Assembly (NCBI RefSeq): GCF_024346755.1
Contig: NZ_AP024862.1
Coordinates: forward strand, 124,001-188,000
Direction of reading: 5' to 3'
Length of the DNA: 64,000 bases
Origin: Vibrio aerogenes
GTDB lineage: Bacteria > Pseudomonadota > Gammaproteobacteria > Enterobacterales > Vibrionaceae
The notes under the pieces were generated by a model that searched no databases, had not been told where the DNA came from, and saw only the letters and a program-made list of their open reading frames with translations. A program made the position numbers and the translations under genes. Within the stretch, counting starts at the first letter, position 1. Every line of letters begins with the position of its first letter. Of the stretch, positions 50,770 to 58,864 are shown in pieces.

Positions 50770-51864
50770 TTAAGCTGCTTTTTCTTCGTCAATTTCTGGT
50801 GTTTTGTCCGGGTTTAATTCAACCTTACCAACTGGCTCACAGTTCCTGATATTTCCTGACCAGCGCGCTGGATTCGCCTCTCGGTGTAACATCAAGACCT
50901 GTTTGCGGTTTTCTAAAATCTGTTTGTCTTTTCCATGATGACGCTCATCTGGCGTCACGTAATTGAGCGCACTGTGTTTGTGCTCCGTGTTATACCACTG
51001 AACGAATCGCTCTACCCATTCTCTGGCATCGTTCAGACTTCTAAATCCATTTGATGGCCATTGCGGGATATATTTCAACGTCCGGAACAGCGATTCCACA
51101 TAAGGGTTATCATTACTCACCCGCGGACGGCTGTAAGAAGAGAGCACGCCAAGCTCTTCCATTTTTGCTTTCAGTGTCAGGGACTTCATCGGGCTGCCGT
51201 TATCTGAGTGCAGGACCAACGCCTGTTGAAAACATTTTTCCCGGAACACTGTCCGTTGCAATAATTCTGACGCCAACTCACCACATTCGGTTTCATGCAC
51301 CTCATAACCCACGATTTTCCGGCTGTAAATATCTTCAATCAGATACAGGTAGTAAAACTGACCACGTACCGTTGAAGGCAGATAGGTGATATCCCAGGTG
51401 TGGACCTGATTTGGCTGTGTCGCAGTATAACTCGTTGGTTTTACAACTTTTTGTCGGCTCTTCTGGCGACCTCTCCCGGTCAGCTGTCCTGCTGCTTTTA
51501 AGACCCGGTAAAAACTCGATTCACTGGCAATATATTCTCCTTTATCCAACAAGGCCGGAACAATCTGCGCGGGCGGCAGACTGGCATATTCTGCAGTATT
51601 ACAGATGTCGATAATCGCCCTTCGTTCCTGCTCTGAAAGCTTGTTGACCGGCGCCGGTCTCAATGCCTGTGGTCTTTGATCGGCCTGAACCTTTCCACCC
51701 TGATACCAGCGGCGGTAAGTCCGTAAATCAATCTGCGCTTCATCACAGGCTCTGATTAACCGGCAACCACTCTGGCAGGCTTCATGGATCAGTGCTATGA
51801 GACTTTTCCTGTCTTCGGTTGAGGTCAGTCGTCCCCGGGATCTTCCCCGTAAAAGGCTCTGAGC
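50770..51864 (-). CDS. IS3-like transposase OrfB (DDE integrase core)
   Basis: Read in the -1 frame after the slippery site, this is ~364 codons. An N-terminal HTH-like part (SLIALIHEACQSGCRLIRAC then AQIDLRTYRRWYQGG) is followed by SEQERRAIIDICNTAEYASL and the retroviral-integrase core: VHTWDITYLPSTVRGQFYYL (first Asp), VLHSDNGSPM (second Asp) and NDNPYVESLFRTLKYIPQWP (Glu). A TTG at 51663 could start a shorter OrfB. The OrfAB fusion would be the active transposase. Confidence 0.85.
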   Translation of the reverse strand, partial: AQSLLRGRSRGRLTSTEDRKSLIALIHEACQSGCRLIRACDEAQIDLRTYRRWYQGGKVQADQRPQALRPAPVNKLSEQERRAIIDICNTAEYASLPPAQIVPALLDKGEYIASESSFYRVLKAAGQLTGRGRQKSRQKVVKPTSYTATQPNQVHTWDITYLPSTVRGQFYYLYLIEDIYSRKIVGYEVHETECGELASELLQRTVFREKCFQQALVLHSDNGSPMKSLTLKAKMEELGVLSSYSRPRVSNDNPYVESLFRTLKYIPQWPSNGFRSLNDAREWVERFVQWYNTEHKHSALNYVTPDERHHGKDKQILENRKQVLMLHREANPARWSGNIRNCEPVGKVELNPDKTPEIDEEKAA

Positions 51865-52328
51865 TTTTTTCTCAGCACCAGTAAAGCTGCAGTTTCAGCG
51901 AGTGCTTTTTCTTTATGTCGCAGCTCTTTTTTCAGGGCTTTGATTTCCTGTTTATCGGCCTTTGCCTGTTTTTTCGCTTCCGCTTCCCTTTCTTTAGCCG
52001 ACATAAAGCCCTGCATACATTCACTGCGCCACTGATGAACCTGCTCAGGGTACAGGCCTTTTTCACGGCAGTACTGACTGAGCTCTGCTTCAGTCATAGA
52101 AAGGGTGTCGGCAACAACGGCCAGTTTGGTTTGTGCGGACCATTGTGAAGATGAAGTATGACTGTCTGGCAAAACGACTCCTGATTCTCTGAATGCTTTT
52201 CGCCAATTGTACAGGGTTGCTTCACAAATCCCTTCTTCTTTTGCCAGTTGAGCGACAGAAAGTGAATGTGGGGGTAACATTTTTTTCAGGATCGCTTCTT
52301 TTCTTTCTGGTGAATAGCGGGTCATCAT
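51825..52328 (-). CDS. IS3-like OrfA with programmed -1 frameshift site
   Basis: A 167-residue protein with HTH YSPERKEAILKKML ... SVAQLAKEEGICEATLYNWR and a coiled-coil C-terminus. The heptamer A AAA AAG lies at 51864-51870 in the zero frame (codons AAA AAG), the standard IS3 -1 frameshift site. A slip there continues into orfB without a stop. Confidence 0.85.
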   Translation of the reverse strand: MMTRYSPERKEAILKKMLPPHSLSVAQLAKEEGICEATLYNWRKAFRESGVVLPDSHTSSSQWSAQTKLAVVADTLSMTEAELSQYCREKGLYPEQVHQWRSECMQGFMSAKEREAEAKKQAKADKQEIKALKKELRHKEKALAETAALLVLRKKLRAFYGEDPGDD

Positions 52329-52392
52329 TCCTCTTTAACCTCCCCTATGACTGGTTAATTTTTAACAGTGGCAACTATTCTGACAGAGGGGG

Positions 52393-52620
52393 TAACAGAT
52401 AAAATTTAAACGTTATTTTTGAGTCCCGTATGTATTCCCACGCAGAGCATGGGAACAAGAATTTTCAGTCTTAATCAGAAAAATAACATCATGAAAAGGG
52501 GCTGGGGCGCGTGCACTATGCGCCGCTTGGATCGACAAAATTGATAAGCGCACCAAACCTGCCACTGAAGCCGGAATCTTCAGAAATGAATACCGGGATT
52601 AAAGCGTCTGTCCCAATAAG
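52393..52620 (+). repeat. right part of cassette D linker plus F2 copy 7 with tail
   Basis: AGATAAAATTTAAACG and the TTCCCACGCAGAGCATGGGAA hairpin continue the linker split by the IS. F2 starts inside the third stem (AAAAGGGGCTGGGGC) and runs through GCGCGTGCACTATGCGCC, GCGCACCAAACC and the tail GGATTAAAGCGTCTGTCCC. Confidence 0.78.
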
Positions 52621-52687
52621 CCACATACTAAGTAATTGATAACTGATAAGCAATTATGCAAAATGCATCCTGATTAATATTAAAATA

Positions 52688-53077
52688 ATGACAAAAGGGC
52701 TAACTCATGGCGCATGTTGCTTATCTGACGCTCTCCGGAGAAAAACAGGGGCTTATTTCTTCGGGATGCAATACCAAAGATTCAATGGGGAATCGTTATC
52801 AGTACATGGTATCTGGTCAATGAGGGTTTATGCGACAAAGCTGGAGTACAAAGGGGATCAAATCAGAGGAGAGTTTTTATATGACATTCAGGATCATTTC
52901 GGCCTTGACCCTGAAGATATAAATCATCCGGATTTGATAGATGAAGGTAGTGACTTACGCCATAGTCTTCCAAAGAAATTTGAGCTTCTTAAGGGGTTCA
53001 GATCATGGTATTTATTACAGCATTATACCGAATATAATTATCAGCCATTTATTACAACGATCCAGTTTGTAATGTAA
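52688..53077 (+). CDS. DUF3289-like protein, probably C-terminal part
   Basis: A 129-residue protein. VHGIWSMRVYATKLEYKGDQ, FLYDIQDHFGLDPEDI and FRSWYLLQHYTEYNYQPFIT match the end of DUF3289 (YPO3983-type), a domain often found at the C-terminus of secreted or Rhs/T6SS-linked proteins. The usual N-terminal part is absent, so this may be a displaced toxin tip. It is followed after 15 bases by a small membrane protein, as in effector-immunity pairs. Confidence 0.65.
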   Translation: MTKGLTHGACCLSDALRRKTGAYFFGMQYQRFNGESLSVHGIWSMRVYATKLEYKGDQIRGEFLYDIQDHFGLDPEDINHPDLIDEGSDLRHSLPKKFELLKGFRSWYLLQHYTEYNYQPFITTIQFVM

Positions 53078-53091
53078 GTAACGGGTTATGT

Positions 53092-53373
53092 ATGAAAAAA
53101 ATAATTCAAACAGTTTTTCTTGGTTTGTCCGCTATATGGTTGAGCCTGACGTGGCTATGGATTGCCAATATTCCGGTGTTCTCTTACCTGTTTGCTGACA
53201 GCGATGGTAATTTAGGGTTGTTATTTATTCTTTGTCTTTTCATTTTAAATCTGTTGATCACAGTAGTCAGTTGTATATATACATATAACAAAAAATACTG
53301 GTGGGGCTTGGTTGCCTATTTAGTTCTTGGTGGTGGCCCAATAATTGCGGCTTATTATGCCCGTTTTTCTTAA
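53092..53373 (+). CDS. small membrane protein, possible immunity protein
   Basis: 93 residues, three hydrophobic helices (TVFLGLSAIWLSLTWLWIA, LGLLFILCLFILNLLITVVS and WWGLVAYLVLGGGPIIAAYY). It directly follows the DUF3289 gene. No family recognised. An immunity role is inferred from context only. Confidence 0.55.
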   Translation: MKKIIQTVFLGLSAIWLSLTWLWIANIPVFSYLFADSDGNLGLLFILCLFILNLLITVVSCIYTYNKKYWWGLVAYLVLGGGPIIAAYYARFS

Positions 53374-53415
53374 ATAAAGTTCTAATAATAAGTTGAATGA
53401 CGCATAAATTAAATA

Positions 53416-53559
53416 TGAACAGGACAACATTATCTGCATAAGAATAACCCCTCAGATAGTGATTTTTATGAAGTGATACTTTACATCAATAAATTAATCA
53501 CCATTCAGGACGCACCCGGAAAAGTCTCGGCTTCCGGAAAGGTTCGTCTCAAACAATAA
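53416..53559 (+). pseudogene. relic of the 65-residue cassette gene
   Basis: The frame ending at 53559 reads SDFYEVILYINKLITIQDAP then GKVSASGKVRLKQ. This parallels SPQAREVLLYLNKLLTIHAS of the intact copies. The N-terminal half is gone. The standard GTTCGAAACTAAGTTAACTC spacer and terminator follow. The ending SASGKV..LKQ is shared with the relic at 3105-3340, so both derive from one divergent lineage. Confidence 0.7.
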
Positions 53560-53586
53560 GATCATTGTTCGAAACTAAGTTAACTC

Positions 53587-53618
53587 AGAGCCACTTTAGT
53601 TAGTTGTGGCTCTTTTTG
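53587..53618 (+). terminator. intrinsic terminator of relic cassette
   Basis: AGAGCCAC (53587-53594) and GTGGCTCT (53606-53613) followed by T5; loop longer than in the intact copies. Confidence 0.8.
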
Positions 53619-53659
53619 TTGGTGCTTATTCACACGTTCCTATTCACAGTGACCCAATG

Positions 53660-53898
53660 AATCAGGACAAAAATCAGGAAGATTTTTGAAGGATTGGGCG
53701 CAGGGATGCGCTTCCAATCCTGCTCCGGCCAGCGATCACCAAAAGGCGTTTTCGCCCCTTTTCCGCCCTGAAAAGGGGCTGGGGCGCGTGCACTATGCGC
53801 CGCTTGGATCGACAAAATTGATAAGCGCACCAAACCTGCCACTGAAGCCGGAATCTTCAGAAATGAATACCAGGATTAAAGCGTCTGTCCCAATAAGT
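53660..53898 (+). repeat. hairpin-rich repeat F2, copy 8 (best full copy)
   Basis: Order of parts: AAAAATCAGGAAGATTTTT stem; GGATTG-GGCGCA-GGG-ATGCGC-TT-CCAATCC stem; CCGGCCAGCGATCACC; GCCCCTTTTC...GAAAAGGGGC stem; GGCGCGTGCACTATGCGCC stem; GCGCACCAAACCTGCC; GAAGCCGGAATCTTC stem; tail GGATTAAAGCGTCTGTCCC. First-class stem set. Confidence 0.82.
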
Positions 53899-53946
53899 CA
53901 GTATATCCATACTGTTTTTTTTAAAATACTCTCTATTTTTTATAGA

Positions 53947-54016
53947 GTTATGATAGGTTGGTTGTAAGTTGGGCAGGTGACAAAACGAGCCAGCCTGTGA
54001 TTAAGAATGTTAGCCA
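53947..54016 (+). repeat. element F4 copy 2
   Basis: Aligns with 48341-48410 from GTTATGATAGGTTG to AAGAATGTTAGCC; most differences are transitions. As there, a gene starts a short distance downstream (54036). Confidence 0.5.
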
Positions 54017-54035
54017 GAGCTATCGGGGAAAAACT

Positions 54036-54497
54036 ATGATCAAAAAATTAGGTTCCTTACTCTCTTTTTTGGCATCTTCCGCTACCGGAAGCACAGCACC
54101 AAAGGATCAGGAAATTAACTTTTCTAAAGCTGAAGGATGGACGATTGAATCAAAAAGACCCTTCTTAATTGTCTCAGAATCTGGTGAAGCAATGATTGAA
54201 GAGCTTCAGCTAGACCAAAAATTTCAAAATGAAGCACTTGATTTCGTCAATTACATTGTTACAACTGCCCACCACAAGCAGTTTGGTGGAGAACCCAGCG
54301 CTGCGACCGAAGTGAACGGTGAGAATTGGAATGGTTATCTCCAGTCACAACCTGGTGGTATCGGGGGATATGAGTTCCAATTGGTAGCAAGATCTGGAGG
54401 TAAAACATATGTGTTTTATCTGGCACTTCCTGAATTGCCAAATGAGCCTGATATGCAGAAATATCGCGATTTAATATTGTCGTTAAAAGTTAGCTGA
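54036..54497 (+). CDS. unknown protein in cassette-like position
   Basis: 153 residues from the ATG at 54036 (CGGGGAAAAACT upstream). The first ~20 residues are weakly hydrophobic (LGSLLSFLASSATG), perhaps a signal sequence. The rest is a soluble mixed fold (EGWTIESKRPFLIVSESGEA; GGYEFQLVARSGGKTYVFYL). Family not recognised. It follows the F4 element and precedes a racemase gene by 39 bases. Confidence 0.6.
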   Translation: MIKKLGSLLSFLASSATGSTAPKDQEINFSKAEGWTIESKRPFLIVSESGEAMIEELQLDQKFQNEALDFVNYIVTTAHHKQFGGEPSAATEVNGENWNGYLQSQPGGIGGYEFQLVARSGGKTYVFYLALPELPNEPDMQKYRDLILSLKVS

Positions 54498-54536
54498 CTC
54501 AATATTTATATTGTGGTTTAAATAATGGAGTACAAA

Positions 54537-55244
54537 ATGAAAACAATCGGAATGTTAGGTGGTATGAGTTGGGAATCAACAGCCAGCTATTATAAGGCAA
54601 TCAATGAAGGCGTTAAGTCTGAACTTGGTGGCCTGCATTCTGCGAAAATTTGTTTATACAGTGTGAATTTCGATGAAATTGAAAAGTTACAACATGAAGG
54701 CAAATGGAATGAAACAGCATTGATTTTATCGAATGCAGCAAAGTCAGTTGAAGCTGGCGGTGCGGATTTTTTGATAATTTGCACAAATACAATGCATAAG
54801 GTTGTTCCGGAAATTGAGGCTGAAATTTCTATCCCAATTCTTCATATTGCCGATGCAACGGCCAATAAATTGGTTGCTGATGGCGTTAAAAAAGTTGGGT
54901 TACTTGGTACTCGCTTCACAATGGAGCAGGATTTCTATAAAAGTCGTTTAGTTGATAAATTTGGTATTGATGTCGTTGTTCCTGATACCAATGAACAGAC
55001 AGTTGTTCACGACATAATTTATGATGAATTGTGTCGGGGTGTTATTCGCACTGAATCAAGAGAACAGTATTTGAATATTGTCAGCGGTTTACATGAGCAG
55101 GGTGCCGAGGCTGTGATACTGGGTTGTACTGAAATCGCACTACTGATTCAGCAAGAACATACAAAAGTACCATTGTATGACACGACTGAAATTCATGCAG
55201 CTCAGGCTGTTCAATTAGCAATATCGAATGAGATAGCAATATAA
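54537..55244 (+). CDS. aspartate/glutamate racemase family protein
   Basis: 235 residues from the ATG at 54537 (TGGAG upstream; an ATG four codons earlier also exists). IGMLGGMSWESTASYYKAIN, ICTNTMHKV (Cys82) and ILGCTEIALL (Cys197) give the two catalytic cysteines of PLP-independent amino-acid racemases of the YgeA/RacX type. It makes D-amino acids, probably for cell wall or signalling. No attC follows; a nested hairpin is found instead. Confidence 0.88.
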   Translation: MKTIGMLGGMSWESTASYYKAINEGVKSELGGLHSAKICLYSVNFDEIEKLQHEGKWNETALILSNAAKSVEAGGADFLIICTNTMHKVVPEIEAEISIPILHIADATANKLVADGVKKVGLLGTRFTMEQDFYKSRLVDKFGIDVVVPDTNEQTVVHDIIYDELCRGVIRTESREQYLNIVSGLHEQGAEAVILGCTEIALLIQQEHTKVPLYDTTEIHAAQAVQLAISNEIAI

Positions 55245-55250
55245 CTATAC

Positions 55251-55313
55251 TAGTGTGACTACGACAAAGTCGGTTGGTAATTATACCGTCAGTCTCCCTT
55301 GGTAATCACACTA
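55251..55313. other. 63-base nested inverted repeat between convergent genes
   Basis: Outer arms TAGTGTGA/TCACACTA, inner CGACAAAGTCG and GGTAATTATACC. It lies between the racemase and alaX stops. It may be a bidirectional terminator, although T-runs are missing, or a degenerate attachment palindrome. Confidence 0.5.
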
Positions 55314-55320
55314 ATTCACA

Positions 55321-55971
55321 TCAACTCACCAACACCGGCTCAATCGTAATTTCGACTCTTTCTTTCCCGCGACCAGGGTTTTTCCGCTTCAGGTGAACCT
55401 GTCCGACTTCAGACGTTTGATGTAAATGTGTTCCGCCACATGGCACGCGGGCAAAGCCTTCTATTTTCCAGTAACGCTGTTCTGTTTCGATATCTGAAAA
55501 GTTACTTTCAACAGGGAGATCGGCATCGATAATATGCTGTACTTTCTTTTGAATATTGATGAGCAACTGACTGATATTCTCCGGAAATAACATATCAATT
55601 CTGCTTTTGTCCTCAGAAATATGAGCGCCAATTTTATCAATCGCCAGTTCCCGGTATAAGTATTCAAGGACTAATTCAGCAGCAAAGTGCAGTTTCATCA
55701 AAGCATATCGTCTTGGCCAGTTGATTATTGTTGTAACCTCATCACCAATGGCAAACTCAGGGGTGTGGGCAAGCGTATAAAAAATCTGCTTTCCTTGCTT
55801 TTCTGCTTTCACAACTTCAATGCCGCCTATTGTTCCGGAATCACTCTCCTGACCGCCAGATTCGGCATAAAAAATAGTGTCAGATAATTCAATGGTTTTG
55901 CCATCGATAGCCGTGACATAAGATGTTAATTCCGTTTGGTATGGGTTTTCCCAAAATATCTTTTTTGTCAT
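55321..55971 (-). CDS. alanyl-tRNA editing protein AlaX-like
   Basis: A 216-residue protein. YAESGGQESDSGTI is the AlaX/ThrRS-like beta-barrel segment. LMKLHFAAELVLEYL takes the place of the HxxxH motif (His then Glu), and RVPCGGTHLHQTSEVG gives the Cys and His of the zinc site. AlaX deacylates mischarged Ser- or Gly-tRNA(Ala) in trans. The altered first zinc motif is seen in a known subgroup, so activity is plausible. Confidence 0.8.
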   Translation of the reverse strand: MTKKIFWENPYQTELTSYVTAIDGKTIELSDTIFYAESGGQESDSGTIGGIEVVKAEKQGKQIFYTLAHTPEFAIGDEVTTIINWPRRYALMKLHFAAELVLEYLYRELAIDKIGAHISEDKSRIDMLFPENISQLLINIQKKVQHIIDADLPVESNFSDIETEQRYWKIEGFARVPCGGTHLHQTSEVGQVHLKRKNPGRGKERVEITIEPVLVS

Positions 55972-56017
55972 TTTACACCTCTGTAAACAAGTCCATTTTG
56001 AACAAGAGACGGTTCAT

Positions 56018-56099
56018 ACACTATCATCAAGTGGTTAATACACTATCATCAAGTGGTTAATACACTATCATCAAATGGTTAATACACCACCATCAAATC
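56018..56099. repeat. 22-bp tandem repeat, ~3.7 units
   Basis: Unit ACACTATCATCAAGTGGTTAAT at 56018, 56040, 56062 (one change) and partly at 56084. It overlaps the 3' end of the mocR-like frame. The repeat has no spacers, so it is not a CRISPR. Confidence 0.85.
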
Positions 56100-57540
56100 A
56101 CAACATCCTGATAATGATTCAGTTGCAATAACACCTGTTCGAAAGCAGCCACCCCTTGATCAAATTCCAAACGGGAATGAAAACCACCTAACGAGATTCT
56201 GAATCCATTGGTCAGCCCTGCCGGAGCGTTTGCCCGTGCAAATAAATCGGCGGCTCTCACTTTAATGCGGTTGGTCACCAATAAGTGCCTGAACTGGTTG
56301 AGATTGACTGACTCCGGCAGCGTGAGCCAGATATTCAGGCCGCCCCCCCCCGTGTGGTTAAACCATGGCGGTGAGCCATATCTTTAAACAGGTTCTGACG
56401 ATAGCGCATTTCATCTGCTAAATATGCTTGATTCTGGTTAAATTCATGACTGTTTAAGAAGCGGGCGGCTAACTCAAAATTGAGTGTTGGCAGCATCCAG
56501 CATTGACTATGAATGTGCGCATTAAATGCCGCTTGCCACTGAGCGGGAATGAGGCTGTAGGCGATACGTAATCCGCCGGCGACATACTTTGACAGGCTTG
56601 AAAGATAAAAAACCCGGTCTTGGGCTCGTTGCTGGATAGGGCGCTGCCAATCTTCCGGCAGACAGTAATTCACATCATCTTCAACAATGTAAAAATCGTA
56701 TTGACGACTGAGTGCGATGATTCTGTCCAGTTGCTGAGTTGTGTACCGTATATTGGTCGGATTTTGCATATTTGGGGTGATATACAGTAACTTGGGGTGA
56801 TATTGCTGACAATACTTCTCAAGAATTTCAAGATCCAGCCCGTCGTCTGAGAAGGGAACACCTAACGTGTTGACATGGCTGGCTTCTGCGGCGTGCAGTA
56901 AACCGGGGTATGTCAGCGCTTCATGCAGGATATAATCGTTATTGCGGGTTAGTATCTGGACGCAGGTAAAAATGCCTTGCTGGGCACCGTTGGTAAAGCA
57001 AATATCGGGCATTCCTGCTTCAATTCCCTTAGAAGCAAGCCAGGAAAGAAAAGCTTTTTTATGCCTGTCCAGCCCCTGATAGGCATGAGTCATCACGCTT
57101 TCAACCGCTCCCGGATCATCGGACAACTCTTTCAACATATGAGCCAGATATAATTGTTGTCCCAGCATGGGTTGCATACTTGAGGCAAAGTCATACTCGC
57201 GGTTTTGCAGGTCTTTTTCTGTATTATTGCTTGTCTGGTGCAGCTGGCGGACGTAAGTTCCGTCCCCCAGTCTGGCATCCACAATGCCTTTTTTCTCAAG
57301 CAGGGCGTAGGCACGGGTGACTGTTCCGTGCGTAATATTCAAAGCGTCAGCCAAAATGCGCTGGGCTGGCAGCTTTTGGTCATGGACGAATTTCCCTTCA
57401 TGAATGGCCTGTTCAATCACCCATGCCAGTGCCTGATATTTAGGATACTGCGAACATGCCTGTTCAAATTTTTCTGCACTGATTTCTTTCATTGTATTCA
57501 TAGCGTTAATTGTATTCATAACAATAAATTTATTGATCAA
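56093..57540 (-). pseudogene. MocR-type GntR/aminotransferase regulator, broken in a G9 tract
   Basis: The N-terminal wHTH (EGKFVHDQKLPAQRILADAL then NITHGTVTRAYALLEKKGIV) is followed by an aminotransferase-like PLP domain (ITPNMQNPTNIRY; VEDDVNYCL; YLSSLSKYVAGGLRIAYSL with the PLP Lys). The frame ends at ~56331 just after a run of nine G (56343-56351). The family-typical C-terminus (GLNIWLTLPESVNLNQFRHL ... GFRISLGGF) continues in another frame to 56093. One more G, or two fewer, would join them. MocR proteins usually control a divergent transporter or PLP enzyme gene; here a LysE exporter starts 88 bp away. Confidence 0.85.
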
Positions 57541-57582
57541 AATTGTATCGTATGTGAAATTAAATGTAAGTTTAATTGCTTA

Positions 57583-57598
57583 ATTGTATCAATACAAT
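57583..57598. promoter_or_regulatory. probable MocR operator
   Basis: ATTGTATCAATACAAT has arms ATTGTAT/ATACAAT around a 2-base centre. Half-sites ATTGTAT recur at ~57542 and twice at 57491-57520 (ATTGTATTCATA). Mixed direct and inverted half-sites are typical of MocR promoters. It lies 31 bp before the lysE start. Confidence 0.65.
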
Positions 57599-57628
57599 AT
57601 TTAAATTTCAGAGGAAGAATAAATCACT

Positions 57629-58231
57629 ATGGACAGTTCACTACTTGCAATTGCACCTTCTCTCATGCTTTTTTGTTTTATCAGTACCGTGACACCAGGG
57701 CCCAATAATATATTGCTTGCGCACTCTGGCGCTCAATTTGGAATTGCGAAAACGCTTCCCCATATACTGGGTATACGAACCGGGATGACATTGCTTCATC
57801 TGACAATTTTATCAGGACTCGGTCAGGTCTTTCAGCGTTGGCCCGTTGCTCATACGATATGTGCTTATATTGCTTCGGCTTACATTATCTATATGGCGGT
57901 AAAAATAGCCTTTGCAAAAGTTCACAGCGTGAATAATAAGGCGAAACCCATGGGGGTGATTCAGGCGGCGGCATTTCAGGTCATCAATCCCAAATCATGG
58001 GCAAGTCTGATCACGGCCAGTTCGGTATTTACGTTAAACGGTGATTTGTTCTGGCCATCAGCTTTACTGGGGGTTGTCATGTTTAATACCGCGACGATTC
58101 CCGGAACATTCATGTGGGTCACCATCGGGAAGCTTGTGTCGGGTAAACTTCAGCAGCCTGAGTACAACCGGATGTTCAATATGACAATGGGCCTTCTGTT
58201 ATTAACGACATTACCCATGATATTCAGGTAA
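57629..58231 (+). CDS. LysE-family exporter controlled by MocR
   Basis: A 200-residue membrane protein with LMLFCFISTVTPGPNNILLA (the LysE TPGPNN motif), HILGIRTGMTLLHLTILSG and FQVINPKSWASLITASSVFT. RhtB/EamB-like exporters move amino acids or their derivatives. The divergent mocR and the palindromic operator between them argue that the pair is one regulated unit. Confidence 0.88.
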   Translation: MDSSLLAIAPSLMLFCFISTVTPGPNNILLAHSGAQFGIAKTLPHILGIRTGMTLLHLTILSGLGQVFQRWPVAHTICAYIASAYIIYMAVKIAFAKVHSVNNKAKPMGVIQAAAFQVINPKSWASLITASSVFTLNGDLFWPSALLGVVMFNTATIPGTFMWVTIGKLVSGKLQQPEYNRMFNMTMGLLLLTTLPMIFR

Positions 58232-58260
58232 GTCATTTGTCTTGCGGAAGATATCAATGA

Positions 58261-58308
58261 GTTCAGTCACCACCCGCAGAATCAGGAATCTCCGGGAGGT
58301 GACTGAAC
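58261..58308. terminator. hairpin between convergent genes, cassette-leader-like
   Basis: Perfect 11-bp arms GTTCAGTCACC and GGTGACTGAAC. The sequence resembles the CACCACCCGCAG...GGTG hairpin of the copy D leader (50372-50415), so it may be a leader relic now acting as a transcription end. No T-run. Confidence 0.5.
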
Positions 58309-58314
58309 GCTGAA

Positions 58315-58809
58315 TTATGGCACCTGAAACTCAATGATCATATCATTCCAGTTTGCTCCGCCATGACTGGATGCCGAACGTCCCTGACATGCAAAACCAA
58401 GTTTCTCGTAAAATCCGATCAGTCTGTCTTTACAGGTCAGCACCATTCCCTGAAGATTTTTGTTTCGGCTTTCGGCAATAAAATGACGGGTCAGTAATGA
58501 AGCGTATCCTTTTCCCTGATAATCCGGATCGACCGCTAAGCCAAATACGGTTTGATAGCCACCTTCGGGACAATGTAGGCTAGGGTCCGTATACAGGATG
58601 TCCGGTAATTCTGGCTTGTGATAGATACAACCATTGGTATGCCCGACGATAACGCCTTCAACTTCCAGCACATAGAAGCATTCAGGAAAGACGGCAAACC
58701 TTTGTTGAAAAGAAGCGAGCGTTGCTGCTTCTGCTTCAGGAAAACATCGCAACTCGATTTGTGCGATCCGTTTGATATCTTCAGCAACGGCTTGTCTGAT
58801 TTGGTACAC
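58315..58809 (-). CDS. GNAT acetyltransferase
   Basis: A 164-residue protein with the acetyl-CoA loop FGLAVDPDYQGKGYASLLTR (Q/RxxGxG/A variant QGKGYA) and LIGFYEKLGFACQGRSAS. It starts IRQAVAEDIKRIAQIELRCF. Substrate unknown. It resembles small-molecule or polyamine GNATs of Vibrio. Confidence 0.85.
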   Translation of the reverse strand: MYQIRQAVAEDIKRIAQIELRCFPEAEAATLASFQQRFAVFPECFYVLEVEGVIVGHTNGCIYHKPELPDILYTDPSLHCPEGGYQTVFGLAVDPDYQGKGYASLLTRHFIAESRNKNLQGMVLTCKDRLIGFYEKLGFACQGRSASSHGGANWNDMIIEFQVP

Positions 58810-58864
58810 AGTACTTTCTCCTTACCTGTGGGTTGGATATGCAAATTTAAGTGTCCGGATTGAC

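Larger units (their letters stand above)
50731..52392 (-). mobile_element. IS3-family-like insertion sequence, 1662 bp
   Basis: The element interrupts the cassette linker GCCATCTAAC|AGATAA, which is intact after cassette C. TAAC is duplicated at 50727-50730 and 52393-52396. The ends share an imperfect inverted repeat (TCAAGATAGTTGTCA at the left; TCAGAATAGTTGCCA from the right). It contains orfA and orfB on the minus strand linked by an A AAA AAG slippery site. Both frames are open, so it may be active. Confidence 0.85.

Noticed and set aside
56018..56099. CRISPR-like array
   Set aside because: The units are contiguous 22-mers with no spacers; a simple tandem repeat.
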